Positions 7,071-15,708 are shown, counted from the stretch's first letter. The stretch is DNA of 35,497 nucleotides from Caldalkalibacillus salinus (GCF_016745835.1 NZ_JAERVL010000005.1:1-35497), one strand, 5' to 3'. Numbers and translations are program-made. The notes: a model not told the origin generated them from the letters alone.

Positions 7071-7083
7071 GGGAGGGGATTGT

Positions 7084-8271
7084 TTGAAGAAGTTCACTAG
7101 TTTATTGTTTGTGTTTGTACTGGTATTGGGGATCGTGAACCCTGCAATCGGTACAAATGAAGAGCTTGATACGTTTGAAATGCCCTCACCCGAGATGGAC
7201 ACATACGTTGAAGGTCAGGTGATAGTCCAGTTTGAGGACGTCGTGGCCCAGGAACAAGTAACACAGGTTTTATCGCAACTCGATGCGAAAGTGCTAGAAG
7301 ACAAGAGTCCAGTAGATTCTCCATTCGACGTCCTTGAAGTAAAAGACGTTGACGTTGAAACGGCCGTAGAAATCCTCGAAGACAACCCACTCGTGGCATA
7401 CGCAGAACCTAACTACATGCTCCAAGCCACATGGACACCCAATGATACTTACTATAACTACCAATATGGACCACAGAATACCGATACAGAATGGGCATGG
7501 GACTATGTACGAGGTTCCTCCAACCAAGAAATTGCTGTACTAGATACAGGCGTCGATTACAATCATCCTGATCTTGATGGCAAGGTCATCTTAGGATATG
7601 ATTTTGCCAACAATGATTATGACCCAATGGATCGTAACGGTCACGGGACACACGTTGCGGGTACCGCAGCAGCTGAAACGAACAATAGCAGAGGTGTCGC
7701 CGGTATGGCACCCAACACTAAGATCTTAGCGGTACAAGTGTTAAGTGATAACGGTGGCGGATCACTGAACGACGTGGCAGATGGTATACGCTACGCTGCT
7801 GACCAAGGAGCAGAAGTGATTAATCTGTCACTTGGGTGCGATTGCCACACGACGACGTTAGAAAATGCGGTCAATTATGCATGGAACGCAGGGTCTGTGG
7901 TTGTAGCTGCTGCAGGGAATGACGGTGTTAGCACAACATTCGAACCTGCTTCTTATGATAATGTGATTGCTGTGGCCGCTGTCGATCAGAGCGATAACAA
8001 AGCTTCCTTCTCCAACTACGGCTCTTGGGTCGACGTTGCCGCCCCAGGTGTTGATATTGCCTCCACTGTACCTAACAATGGCTACTCTTACATGAGTGGG
8101 ACATCCATGGCTTCTCCACATGTCGCCGGTTTAGCAGGGTTACTCGCAAGCCAAGGTAGAAACAATGTTAATATCCGTCAGGCGATTGAGCAAACAGCCG
8201 ATAGTGTAGGTGGCGAAGGCTACTACTGGCAGCATGGACGTATTAATTCGTGGAATGCGATCAACTATTAA
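7084..8271 (+). CDS. Secreted subtilisin-like serine protease, thermitase/Ak.1 type
   Basis: A 395-residue S8 family preproprotein. Residues 1-~23 form a signal peptide (MKKFTSLLFVFVLVLGIVNP). The I9-like propeptide follows to about residue 116 (VEGQVIVQFEDV, ending YAEPNYMLQ). The mature enzyme begins near Trp117 (WTPNDTYY) and is about 279 residues, the length of thermitase. The catalytic triad is Asp154 (VLDTGVDY), His187 (NGHGTHVAG) and Ser341 (GTSMASPH), with the oxyanion Asn in AAAGND. The GCDCH pair of cysteines is shared with the disulphide-bearing Ak.1 protease of a thermophilic Bacillus, which the mature sequence closely resembles. The TTG start at 7084 has GGGAGGGG 5 nt upstream; the leader ahead of it is rich in hairpins. 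It is monocistronic and ends at a strong terminator. Confidence 0.95.
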   Translation: MKKFTSLLFVFVLVLGIVNPAIGTNEELDTFEMPSPEMDTYVEGQVIVQFEDVVAQEQVTQVLSQLDAKVLEDKSPVDSPFDVLEVKDVDVETAVEILEDNPLVAYAEPNYMLQATWTPNDTYYNYQYGPQNTDTEWAWDYVRGSSNQEIAVLDTGVDYNHPDLDGKVILGYDFANNDYDPMDRNGHGTHVAGTAAAETNNSRGVAGMAPNTKILAVQVLSDNGGGSLNDVADGIRYAADQGAEVINLSLGCDCHTTTLENAVNYAWNAGSVVVAAAGNDGVSTTFEPASYDNVIAVAAVDQSDNKASFSNYGSWVDVAAPGVDIASTVPNNGYSYMSGTSMASPHVAGLAGLLASQGRNNVNIRQAIEQTADSVGGEGYYWQHGRINSWNAINY

Positions 8272-8340
8272 TATATCTATCTACTAATATATCTAGCGAT
8301 TAATAGTTAACGACTAATACGTGATAGAAGCTACACACAA

Positions 8341-8373
8341 AGGAATCCCTTGCAAAGGCAGGGGGTTCTTTTT
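8341..8373 (+). terminator. Rho-independent terminator after the subtilase gene
   Basis: AGGAATCCCTTGC (8341-8353) folds on GCAGGGGGTTCT with a few G-U or mismatched pairs and an AAAG loop, followed by TTCTTTTTG. It separates the protease gene from the sigma factor operon. Confidence 0.8.
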
Positions 8374-8468
8374 GCTTCCAAGAGAAAACGCACACGCGAG
8401 TAAAGTCCGAATCTATCACGCGTCCATTTGCTCCAATTACACGTCGAAAATAAATTTTTAAATCCAGG

Positions 8469-8494
8469 TGAAACTTCTTGCCAACTGATTCGTC
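8469..8494 (+). promoter_or_regulatory. ECF-type promoter of the sigma/anti-sigma operon
   Basis: TGAAAC (8469-8474), a 16-bp spacer, then CGTC (8491-8494). This matches the -35/-10 pattern used by extracytoplasmic-function sigma factors of Bacillus, and lies 48 bp before the sigma gene. It indicates autoregulation by the downstream sigma factor, or control by another ECF sigma with overlapping specificity. Confidence 0.75.
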
Positions 8495-8541
8495 TTTAGA
8501 GCACAGTCAAGATAGTCAAGGTAGACCAAAAGAGGTGATGC

Positions 8542-9075
8542 ATGTTGGAGGACCTGATTCGCAAAGATAAACTACAAGATTGGTATCACGCTTATCACCA
8601 AGAAATTTACCGCTATATTTTATTGCTCTTAGGCGATCATGAACAAGCGAAAGACCTCACCCAGGATACCTTTATAAAAGCGTACGAGAGTATGGACGCT
8701 TTTCAAGGTGTCACAAGCGATAAGAATTGGTTATATCGTATTGCACGTAACGTCGCCATTGATTTTATGCGTAAGAGAAAGCCGATCCGCTACATGTTAG
8801 AATCCTTCGCCACATGGCCATCCGATGAGCGATGCCCTCAGCAAATTGCAGCGTTAGGAGAGACGGAGAGGGAGTTATACAGGGCGTTAAGAAAGCTGAA
8901 ACGGTCTTATCAGGAAGTGGTTATCCTAAGAAAAAACAAGGAACTGTCCATTCAGGAAACGGCCGAGGTGCTCCAATGGAGTGAGAGTAAGGTTAAGAAT
9001 ACTTTATTCAGGGGGCTGAGCGCCTTGAAGCGTGAAATGGTTAAGGAGGGGTATGAACATGAAACATGGTATTAA
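8542..9075 (+). CDS. ECF RNA polymerase sigma factor
   Basis: A 177-residue sigma-70-family factor of the ECF class with only regions 2 and 4. Region 2 spans residues ~15-80: YHQEIYRYILLLLGDHEQAKDLTQDTF (core binding, with the DLTQDTF motif) and DKNWLYRIARNVAIDFMRKR (-10 recognition). Region 4 spans ~118-170: LRKLKRSYQEVVILRKNKELSIQETAEVLQWSESKVKNTLFRGL, here noted by its blocks EVVILR, SIQETAEVL and ESKVKNTLFR, the helix-turn-helix for the -35 box. AGAGGTGATG precedes the ATG. Its 3' end overlaps the anti-sigma gene by 17 bp. The TGAAAC-N16-CGTC promoter upstream suggests self-activation. The signal and regulon are unknown. Confidence 0.93.
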   Translation: MLEDLIRKDKLQDWYHAYHQEIYRYILLLLGDHEQAKDLTQDTFIKAYESMDAFQGVTSDKNWLYRIARNVAIDFMRKRKPIRYMLESFATWPSDERCPQQIAALGETERELYRALRKLKRSYQEVVILRKNKELSIQETAEVLQWSESKVKNTLFRGLSALKREMVKEGYEHETWY

Positions 9076-9673
9076 TCAAGAAGACTGGGACCAAGCGTTT
9101 AAAGCTTACAGGTCCATTGAAGTCAGTGATGCAGAACGGCATGAGATGTTATCTCATATTAGGCTAGGCATTGATCAGAGGAATCAGAAGCGACGCCGAC
9201 AGTCATTTTTAAAGCCTGTACTCACAGCTGTTATCTTGGGTGCCTGTCTCCTTATAGGGGGTTATGCGGTCCTAAACCAAGGCATTTTACCCGGTGGTGT
9301 CTATCACGGTGCCCCTTACGATCCCTGGGAGCCCAGTCCGACATTTATGGTGGATGATCGAACCTTACATGGCACAGAAGACAAGTTTGGCATCATCAAG
9401 GTCAATGGCTATGACGACGAACCGGCGTTTCCAGCAGGTAAGGGAAGACATTATCACATTTATTTTCTAGATACTGAACAAGATATCAATGGTCAGACGT
9501 ATAAAATGACAGCGACATCCCAAGCAACGGGAGAGACGATCGAGCTATATGAATGGGACATACAGAACAACCAGAGCGGGGCAAAGTTTGGTATTAACGA
9601 AAAAGGCCTATGGCGGTTCGACGTAACCGTTGACGGGCAGGCATATACTAGTTTTGTGGTTGAAGTGAAATAG
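9059..9673 (+). CDS. Membrane anti-sigma factor with extracellular DUF4871-like domain
   Basis: A 204-residue protein, probably the cognate anti-sigma factor. Residues 1-~45 form a charged cytoplasmic helical segment (EDWDQAFKAYRSIEVSDAERHE...QKRRRQ) without a zinc-binding HxxxCxxC motif. One membrane helix follows at ~47-68 (LKPVLTAVILGACLLIGGYA), and residues ~70-204 form an outside beta-rich domain. That domain (FGIIKVNGYDDEPAFPAGKG, YHIYFLD, ...WRFDVTVDGQ) resembles DUF4871-type domains, possibly the sensor. The ATG at 9059 is chosen because AAGGAGGGG (9043-9051) ends 7 nt before it; upstream in-frame codons overlap that site. The 17-bp overlap with the sigma gene implies translational coupling. 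The anti-sigma role is inferred from operon position and topology. Confidence 0.75.
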   Translation: MKHGINQEDWDQAFKAYRSIEVSDAERHEMLSHIRLGIDQRNQKRRRQSFLKPVLTAVILGACLLIGGYAVLNQGILPGGVYHGAPYDPWEPSPTFMVDDRTLHGTEDKFGIIKVNGYDDEPAFPAGKGRHYHIYFLDTEQDINGQTYKMTATSQATGETIELYEWDIQNNQSGAKFGINEKGLWRFDVTVDGQAYTSFVVEVK

Positions 9674-9704
9674 ACATCTGGTAGAGACTTAAGTTCAATG
9701 AGAC

Positions 9705-10781
9705 TTAAAAAGAGACTGAAGTGAATGTGAGCTGATACTCTTCGATTAATTCTTTTAAAGTGGGTCGGGTATGACCGTCTCTTCCAACGATACGGGTGGC
9801 AGTCATGAGTGAGTTTAAGACCGCCTCTTCCGTTGCTTCTCCAATCGCCCGAAAAGCGATATCTATGTCCGATTCATGTACAGTCTGAATGGTTAAACAG
9901 TCTGTCGGTCTCTCATGGGGGATGGGGGTCGCTGTTGAAAACCCGATGACCACATCTCCACTACCATGAGAAATGATCGTTCCTGTTCGCGCCAATCCCG
10001 TGACCGAACGCTTGATAATCCGGTGCAGCTGGCGTTCAGACACGGGGAGGTCTGTGGCTACAATGATCATCACTGAGCCTTTGTCCTTTTTCTCCCAAGA
10101 GGGGTTCAGCGCATGTTCAAGTCGTCGACCGATCGCCTGTCCATTTATCGTCAGATCACCCAGCTGACCAAAATTAGTTAGTACGAGGACCCCCATCGTA
10201 TACATGCCATGTTCTAGTGCCATAAGTCTCGATGCAGTCCCAATACCGCCTTTTAAACCGTAACAAAGCATGCCCCTTCCTGCTCCGACACTGCCTTCCC
10301 TAACAGTAGATGAAGTCTGATGAAGCGCTTGGCGCACATGCTCTTTTTGCACAGCTTGCGCACGTATGTCATTCAGAACCATATCGTTGCACTCCCCGAC
10401 AACAGGGTTAACGGTTCCAGTCGTTCGCCCGATTTCGGGGTTATGCTCCAGCGTATAGGCGATGAGTGCATCTGCAGCCGTCCCGATACTCAACGTATTC
10501 GTGAGGATAATTGGCGTTTCTAATACACCGAGTTCCTGTAGTTGTATTGTACCCGTCGTTTTACCAAAACCATTAATCACATGGCTCGAAGCGATTAATT
10601 TCTCTTTGAATAGATTCCCTTGATGAGGAAGGATCGCAGTCACACCCGTTTGGATGTGTTCTTGACTCAGGGTCACATGTCCCACAGTGACACCTGCTAC
10701 ATCGGTTATGGCATTGTGATGTCCAGGCTTTAAGCGTCCAATATGCACCCCATAGTCCCGGATTCTTTTTTGCTCCTCCAT
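9705..10781 (-). CDS. P1 family (DmpA-like) aminopeptidase/hydrolase
   Basis: A 358-residue member of peptidase family S58/P1 (DmpA L-aminopeptidase D-Ala-esterase, beta-peptidyl aminopeptidase). These N-terminal nucleophile hydrolases cleave themselves before the catalytic Ser. Visible family features are NAITDVAGVTVGHVTL at the start, AILPHQGNLF, VINGFGKTTGTIQLQELG, TNTLSIGTAADAL, PVVGECNDMVLND, GSVGAGRGM, and the nucleophile region TIISHGSGDVVIGFSTA, whose Gly-Ser bond is the expected self-cleavage site. The ATG at 10781 is preferred because AGGTG lies 7 nt upstream; another in-frame ATG two codons earlier abuts that site. No signal peptide, so probably cytoplasmic. It converges on the anti-sigma gene with a 31-bp gap. 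Confidence 0.9.
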   Translation of the reverse strand: MEEQKRIRDYGVHIGRLKPGHHNAITDVAGVTVGHVTLSQEHIQTGVTAILPHQGNLFKEKLIASSHVINGFGKTTGTIQLQELGVLETPIILTNTLSIGTAADALIAYTLEHNPEIGRTTGTVNPVVGECNDMVLNDIRAQAVQKEHVRQALHQTSSTVREGSVGAGRGMLCYGLKGGIGTASRLMALEHGMYTMGVLVLTNFGQLGDLTINGQAIGRRLEHALNPSWEKKDKGSVMIIVATDLPVSERQLHRIIKRSVTGLARTGTIISHGSGDVVIGFSTATPIPHERPTDCLTIQTVHESDIDIAFRAIGEATEEAVLNSLMTATRIVGRDGHTRPTLKELIEEYQLTFTSVSF

Positions 10782-11005
10782 TTGCATGCACCTACCCGTC
10801 AATTTAAGAGTCTGTCTCAATTGATTCTACCATAAGAACTTTATCTAGGTAGTCAGAATGTTGGAGAGTGTTTAGGACCGATGATACTTCAAATATAAAT
10901 GAAACTTTTTAGTGCGATATATGCTCTGCACTGACGTTTCCAGCAATCTCATATTTATCCTCTAGAGCCAAAGTGATAAATTAATGCTAAGGAGACGTGA
11001 ACACC

Positions 11006-11860
11006 ATGATACACCAACCCATAAAACCGATGCTATTACATAAATCAGACCATGTCCCAGAGGGCGATTATCTTTATCAACTCAAATATGATGGCCATCG
11101 CTGCCTATTGTCTTTTGATCTCGAAAGCGGGACGCAGCTATACACGCGACGACAGACTAATTGCACCGTGCAGTACCCGGAGATAACAGAGGTGAATCTC
11201 AATGCTAAGCATGCCGTTCTTGATGGGGAGATGATCGTATTAGATGAGGGCAAACCCTGCTTTGATTCGGTCATGACCCGTTTCAGGACACGGAACCCGT
11301 ATACGATAGAACGACAACGCCACAGTTTACCCGCTCAGTTTATCGTCTTTGACGTCCTCTACTATAATGGGAAGAGTCTACTGCATACCCCGCTAGAAGA
11401 ACGTCTAGCGATACTTTCGGAAATTATACCGGAAACGAAGGTCATCTCGACCGCTAAAATCTTTGATGATGGGCATCGGTTGTTTGAGGCAGCTGTGAAA
11501 ATGGATCTAGAGGGAATCGTAGCTAAGAAAAAGGGGAGTCTTTACGAATTGGATAAACGTAGTCAAGCGTGGGTAAAGGTGAAGCACTATCACTATGATG
11601 TGGTGGACATTGCCGGTATCAGAAAAGGGGAATTCGCATGGTTGCTCCAACAAGATGGGCGTTACGTCGGAACGTGTGAATTCGTCCCCCCTAAGGAGCG
11701 TCAGGCATTCTATCATATATCCAAACAGTTGGTCACCGAAGAGAATGATAAGTGGATTTATTTAGCGCCTAAGGTAAAGTGTCAAGTGAAGTTTCAGAAC
11801 TATACGAAGAAGGGCTTGATGCGAACACCGAGCTTCGTACAGTTTGAGTTAACAGGATAA
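11006..11860 (+). CDS. Stand-alone ATP-dependent DNA ligase (LigD ligase-domain type)
   Basis: A 284-residue minimal ATP-dependent DNA ligase. The adenylation motif is KYDGHR with nucleophile Lys27. Other nucleotidyltransferase motifs follow in order: LDGEMIVLDE (III), FIVFDVLYYNGK (IIIa), LEGIVAKKKGSLYE (IV) and AWVKVKHY (V). Residues ~200-284 form the OB-fold (VDIAGIRKGEFAWLL...). Polymerase and phosphoesterase domains of full LigD are absent, and no Ku gene is next to it. Relatives include short ligases of bacilli and SP-beta-like phages, such as YoqV. AAGGAG at 10989-10994 serves the ATG at 11006; an in-frame GTG at 10997 is too close. It likely seals nicks in repair or is of phage descent; the exact role is unknown. 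Confidence 0.88.
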   Translation: MIHQPIKPMLLHKSDHVPEGDYLYQLKYDGHRCLLSFDLESGTQLYTRRQTNCTVQYPEITEVNLNAKHAVLDGEMIVLDEGKPCFDSVMTRFRTRNPYTIERQRHSLPAQFIVFDVLYYNGKSLLHTPLEERLAILSEIIPETKVISTAKIFDDGHRLFEAAVKMDLEGIVAKKKGSLYELDKRSQAWVKVKHYHYDVVDIAGIRKGEFAWLLQQDGRYVGTCEFVPPKERQAFYHISKQLVTEENDKWIYLAPKVKCQVKFQNYTKKGLMRTPSFVQFELTG

Positions 11861-11917
11861 CGTTATCGTTACAAAAACATTTTATGAAACGTAAAAATGA
11901 GAGGAAAAATAGGCAAT

Positions 11918-11958
11918 AAAGGACAACCAGTGAAGTGGAAGTCCTTTTATTTTTTTTT
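11918..11958 (+). terminator. Rho-independent terminator after the ligase gene
   Basis: AAAGGAC (11918-11924) pairs with GTCCTTT (11941-11947), with a further possible inner CCA/TGG pairing in the loop, and is followed by TTTATTTTTTTT. It lies between convergent genes and mainly serves the plus strand. Confidence 0.75.
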
Positions 11959-11968
11959 GTCACTAAGC

Positions 11969-12466
11969 TTAATATGCACCTTCAGAGTAGGTTAACTCGT
12001 AGCTGTGGCTATAGATTTCGACAAGGTTACCGAAAGGATCTTCACAGTAAACCATGCGATAAGGTTTTTCTCCAGGGTAATATTCTCGAACAGGCATGCG
12101 TTGTTTCCCGCCATGTTCTTTGATTTTCTCCACTAGCCCCTCAAGATCAGGGTCTTGTACACAGTAGTGGAAGATCCCTGTTTTCCAATATTCAAAGTTA
12201 TCTTCAGGGTCTTCATTATTCGGGAATTCGAATAACTCGATACCTATACCATCAGCCGTTGAAAGGTGTGCAATGCGGAATTGGCCCCAACCGGAACCGA
12301 AGACGTCCTTACACATCTGACCGATCGGGCTATCGTCTTCCTCAACATCTGAAGGTGCCATAATGACATACCATCCCATCACTTCTTGGTAAAATTGAAC
12401 GGCTTTTTCAACGTCTGGAACGGAAAGACCAATATGTGAAAATGCTCTTGGATAAGTTTTACTCAT
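11969..12466 (-). CDS. VOC-superfamily (glyoxalase-like) protein
   Basis: A 165-residue protein of the vicinal oxygen chelate superfamily with two beta-alpha-beta-beta-beta modules. Candidate metal ligands are in the usual places: His in FSHIGLSVPDV (~11), Glu in GIGIELFEF (~76), His in GIFHYCVQD (~98) and Glu in GNLVEIYSH (~149). Connecting features are KAVQFYQEVMGW and YCEDPFG. GAGGAGG lies just before the ATG at 12466; a few codons further upstream are open but lack a binding site. The family includes glyoxalase I, extradiol dioxygenases and resistance proteins, and the exact activity cannot be told. It is convergent with the ligase gene across a shared terminator region. Confidence 0.85.
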   Translation of the reverse strand: MSKTYPRAFSHIGLSVPDVEKAVQFYQEVMGWYVIMAPSDVEEDDSPIGQMCKDVFGSGWGQFRIAHLSTADGIGIELFEFPNNEDPEDNFEYWKTGIFHYCVQDPDLEGLVEKIKEHGGKQRMPVREYYPGEKPYRMVYCEDPFGNLVEIYSHSYELTYSEGAY

Positions 12467-12735
12467 GTTAGTATTCCTCCTCATCCACTAGTATGCCCGA
12501 TCATTTTACGTAGATAAACCCAAATGCTCAGATAATCATGTCAGTGGCACTGTGAAAAGTTAGAGCTATCATTTAAATATCTTATGCCATATATAATAAG
12601 ACCCATAGACAGAAGGAAATAACACTCTTACGTCAAATGTTATCACTTATACAGGTGTTAGCGCCGTCTCATTGTATGAAGGGGGTGGGCGTGCTAGGAT
12701 GACCATAAATATTTACAGGTGAGAGGTGAGTGTTC

Positions 12736-13536
12736 GTGAAGTTTGCGGCTCAAGAGAGACTTGTCCCAGGTGAGTCATTTAAACAAAAAGCAGACTGTCT
12801 GAGCGCCTTAGGCTATGAAGGTATAGAGTTAAGTGGAGAACGATTATCCGAGCGGATTGTTGAGATCAAGTCAGTGTTACATGATAGTCCTATTCAGGCG
12901 ACGAGCATTTGTGGTGGCTACAAGTTCGGGTTACTTTTTCCTGATAAAGCAGACCGTGACCAGTCACGAGAAGAGATCAAACACCTCCTCACGTTGGCGG
13001 GGGAGGTAGGGGCACAGGGCGTCATTGTCGTGCCGATCTTTGGTGAGTCACGAGTACCAGATCTATCACCGTGGAAAACGACGATGGAGATTCAAGAAGC
13101 GCTACTTGTTGAGCAGTTATACGAGCTAGCTACATACGCAGGTGAGCAAGGGACACAGGTGATTGTAGAGCCGCTCAACCGTTATGAAACACACTACATA
13201 CAAACGCTTCAGCAAGCCTCTACTATTTGTGAACAGGTCAATTCAAAGCACATGACCATTCTCGCGGACTTTTTCCATATGAACATCGAAGAACAGGATA
13301 TGACGAAAGCAATCACAGAAACACAGCGCTGGGTGGGATATGTGCATTTAGCAGATTCTAATCGACTACAGCCTGGGTTCGGCCATACAGATTTTCGAAG
13401 TGGTTTCCAAGCACTGCAAGAGATACAGTACGATGGATGGTTGTCTCTAGAGTGCTCCGTACAAGGGGAAGCGAAGACGGGACTGCAAAAGACGTTAGAA
13501 TATTTAAAATCGTGCAGCCCATATAACCGTGTATAG
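12736..13536 (+). CDS. TIM-barrel sugar phosphate isomerase/epimerase family protein
   Basis: A 266-residue protein of the xylose isomerase-like/AP endonuclease 2 TIM-barrel family (IolE/IolI/hydroxypyruvate isomerase relatives). The N-terminal strand KFAAQERLVPG leads to LGYEGIELSGERL. Metal-binding candidates are Glu in VIVEPLNRYETHYI, Asp and His in ILADFFHMNIEE, His in YVHLADSNRLQPGFGHTDF, and Glu in GWLSLECSVQ, which together form the usual divalent metal site. The GTG at 12736 is preferred because GAGGTG (12723-12728) is 7 nt upstream; a GTG two codons earlier overlaps it. The gene appears monocistronic and its sugar substrate is unknown. In the 269-bp gap before it (12467-12735) I saw no firm promoter or other feature. 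Confidence 0.85.
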   Translation: MKFAAQERLVPGESFKQKADCLSALGYEGIELSGERLSERIVEIKSVLHDSPIQATSICGGYKFGLLFPDKADRDQSREEIKHLLTLAGEVGAQGVIVVPIFGESRVPDLSPWKTTMEIQEALLVEQLYELATYAGEQGTQVIVEPLNRYETHYIQTLQQASTICEQVNSKHMTILADFFHMNIEEQDMTKAITETQRWVGYVHLADSNRLQPGFGHTDFRSGFQALQEIQYDGWLSLECSVQGEAKTGLQKTLEYLKSCSPYNRV

Positions 13537-13683
13537 AGGAGGGGGTGTTCATACTTGTGTACTTATCTACCTTCATTTCCTCTTATGTTAGGTTCATCCC
13601 ACATATTGACATGATACGATTTATATTAAATAATGATAAATGGTCATTAAATGTTTAGTGATCGGGCGCTAGCCTTGCATGAC

Positions 13684-13743
13684 AAGGGATATCTGACTTA
13701 AGATATCTTAATTAATTATAAGGGATATCTGACTTACGATATC
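13684..13743 (+). promoter_or_regulatory. Tandem GATATC dyads upstream of htpG
   Basis: Two 24-bp copies (13684-13707 and 13720-13743, one mismatch, 36-bp period) each consist of AAGGGATATC, then TGACTTA plus A or C, then GATATC. Each copy holds two GATATC sites 8 bp apart. A weak promoter can be drawn with TTGCAT (13675-13680) and TAAGAT (13699-13704). The position 30 bp before htpG suggests operator or duplicated promoter function. It does not match CIRCE or the CtsR heptad. Confidence 0.6.
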
Positions 13744-13772
13744 GAAAATTTATATGGAAGGAGACGATTTTA

Positions 13773-15668
13773 ATGGCAGTAGACAAAGTAGAAAGAAAAG
13801 ACTTTAAAGCTGAGTCTAAACGACTCCTAGATATCATGATTAACTCTATCTATAGCCAAAAAGAAATATTTCTCAGAGAGTTAATCTCCAACGCCAGTGA
13901 CGCTATCGATAAAATGTACTACAAGGCACTCACGGATGATAGCATTCAATTCGACCAAGAGCAGTACTACATAAAAATAGAACGAAATCAAAATAATAGA
14001 ACGCTTAAGATCACTGACACCGGGATCGGTATGACCAAGGATGAATTAGAAAATAACCTGGGGACGATCGCAAAAAGTGGCTCTCTTACGTTCAAAAATG
14101 AAAACGAGATTAAGGACGGCCACGATATCATTGGTCAATTTGGTGTCGGTTTCTATTCCGCATTTATGGTCGCTGATAAAGTGACCGTTATCACTAGAGC
14201 GCATGGTCAAGACGAAGGGTATAAGTGGGTATCTGAAGGTGCCACAGGCTATACGATTGAACCGTATGCTAAAGACACGGCAGGAACAGAAATCACACTT
14301 CAGATCAAAGCAAACACGGAAGAAGAAAAATATGATGAGTTCTTAGAAGAACACCGTTTACAAGAGATTATTAGAAAATACTCAGACTTCATTCGTTACC
14401 CCATTAAGATGGAAGTGACGAAACAACAGCCCAAAGAAGACAACGACCAAGAATTTGAAGAAGTGACAGAGGAGCAGACCATTAACAGCATGGTCCCCAT
14501 CTGGCGCAAGAGCAAAAGTGAGCTGAAGGAAGAGGATTATCACAACTTCTATATGGAGAAACGGTACGGCTTCGATAAACCGCTTTCCTATATTCATATC
14601 AACACCGATGGGGCCGTAAGGTATGATGCCATTTTATTTATCCCTGAGAACATGCCGTTCAACTACTATACGAAAGAGTACGAGAAAGGGCTAGAGCTCT
14701 ATTCTAGTAGTGTCATGATCATGGATAAATGCCCGGACTTACTACCAGATTACTTCAGCTTTGTCAAAGGGATCGTAAACTCAGAAGACCTCTCCTTGAA
14801 TATTTCAAGAGAAATCCTACAGCATGACAAACAATTACAGCTAATCGCTAAGAACATTAAGAAAAAAATTAAGAGTCACCTGCAAAGCCTACTAAAGGAT
14901 GACCGTGAGAAATATGAAAAGTTCTATGACACGTTCGGCAAGCAGATCAAGTATGGGGTCTATAGTGATTACGGCATGAACAAAGATGATCTTCAAGACT
15001 TACTCTTGTTCTATTCCTCTAAGGAAAAGAAGCTCGTGACCTTAGATGAGTACGTCTCTCGCATGCCGGAAGATCAAAAATATATCTATTACGCCACCGG
15101 GGATTCTAACGAGCAGATTGAAAAACTACCACAAACAGAGCTCGTGGCAGATAAAGGGTATGAGATCTTATACTTCACAGACGAGGTTGACGAATTCGCC
15201 ATCAAGATGCTGATGTCCTACAAGGAAAAAGAATTCAAGTCAGTGTCCAGTGGAGATTTAGATCTAGAGAGCGAAGAAGAGCAGGAGAACAAGGAAAAGC
15301 TCGAAAAAGACAGTGAAGAGCTGTTCTCCTTTATGAAGAAGGAACTCGAGGGCAAGGTCAAGGACGTCAAAGTGTCTACACGTCTCAAAAGCCATCCCGT
15401 TTGCCTGACGTCTTCCGGTGATGTATCCATTGAAATGGAGAAAATCTTGCAAACCATGCCAGATAATCCGGATGTCAAAGCGGATAAAATTTTGGAAGTC
15501 AACGTGGAGCACGATGTCTACAATGCGCTTAAATCCGCGTTGGAGCATGACAAAGATAAACTCAAGCTATATACAAACCTCTTATATAATCAAGCCCGTC
15601 TGATCGAAGGCTTACCCGTTGAGGACCCGGTTGAGTTTACGCAGAACATGAGTAAAATCATAGTGTAA
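13773..15668 (+). CDS. htpG: Molecular chaperone HtpG (bacterial Hsp90)
   Basis: A 631-residue ATP-dependent chaperone, full length for bacterial Hsp90. The N-terminal GHKL ATPase domain (residues 1-~215) shows all nucleotide-site motifs: [15 protein letters not shown] (catalytic Glu and Mg-binding Asn), [22 protein letters not shown] (lid) and [14 protein letters not shown]. The middle domain follows (~235-495), with the [17 protein letters not shown] and [16 protein letters not shown] blocks. The C-terminal dimer domain (~510-631) includes [12 protein letters not shown] and [14 protein letters not shown]. As expected for bacteria, there is no MEEVD tail. GGAAGGAGACG precedes the ATG. The upstream direct repeats may provide its control. 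It is monocistronic, with a terminator at 15819. Confidence 0.98.
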   Translation: MAVDKVERKDFKAESKRLLDIMINSIYSQKEIFLRELISNASDAIDKMYYKALTDDSIQFDQEQYYIKIERNQNNRTLKITDTGIGMTKDELENNLGTIAKSGSLTFKNENEIKDGHDIIGQFGVGFYSAFMVADKVTVITRAHGQDEGYKWVSEGATGYTIEPYAKDTAGTEITLQIKANTEEEKYDEFLEEHRLQEIIRKYSDFIRYPIKMEVTKQQPKEDNDQEFEEVTEEQTINSMVPIWRKSKSELKEEDYHNFYMEKRYGFDKPLSYIHINTDGAVRYDAILFIPENMPFNYYTKEYEKGLELYSSSVMIMDKCPDLLPDYFSFVKGIVNSEDLSLNISREILQHDKQLQLIAKNIKKKIKSHLQSLLKDDREKYEKFYDTFGKQIKYGVYSDYGMNKDDLQDLLLFYSSKEKKLVTLDEYVSRMPEDQKYIYYATGDSNEQIEKLPQTELVADKGYEILYFTDEVDEFAIKMLMSYKEKEFKSVSSGDLDLESEEEQENKEKLEKDSEELFSFMKKELEGKVKDVKVSTRLKSHPVCLTSSGDVSIEMEKILQTMPDNPDVKADKILEVNVEHDVYNALKSALEHDKDKLKLYTNLLYNQARLIEGLPVEDPVEFTQNMSKIIV

Positions 15669-15708
15669 CATAGCTTTACAACAAATAAAAAAATACAATA
15701 ATAGAATG

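Larger units (their letters stand above)
6708..7083. other. 376-bp intergenic region with two stem-loop systems
   Basis: This divergent region between the small membrane protein and the subtilase gene has no convincing ORF. It contains a pair of mutually exclusive small hairpins at 6893-6922 and a large hairpin at 7017-7064 (both listed separately). A clear promoter was not found: TTGTGA at 6848-6853 has only poor -10 candidates downstream. Confidence 0.6.

Noticed and set aside
13684-13743. Two-unit CRISPR-like repeat
   Set aside because: Only two copies, a 12-bp gap between them, no cas genes and a position in a promoter region; regulatory repeats are more likely.
15264-15548. Open frames of ~94 codons on the minus strand inside htpG
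   Set aside because: They lie antisense to conserved HtpG coding sequence, have no ribosome binding site, and their composition mirrors the sense codons.
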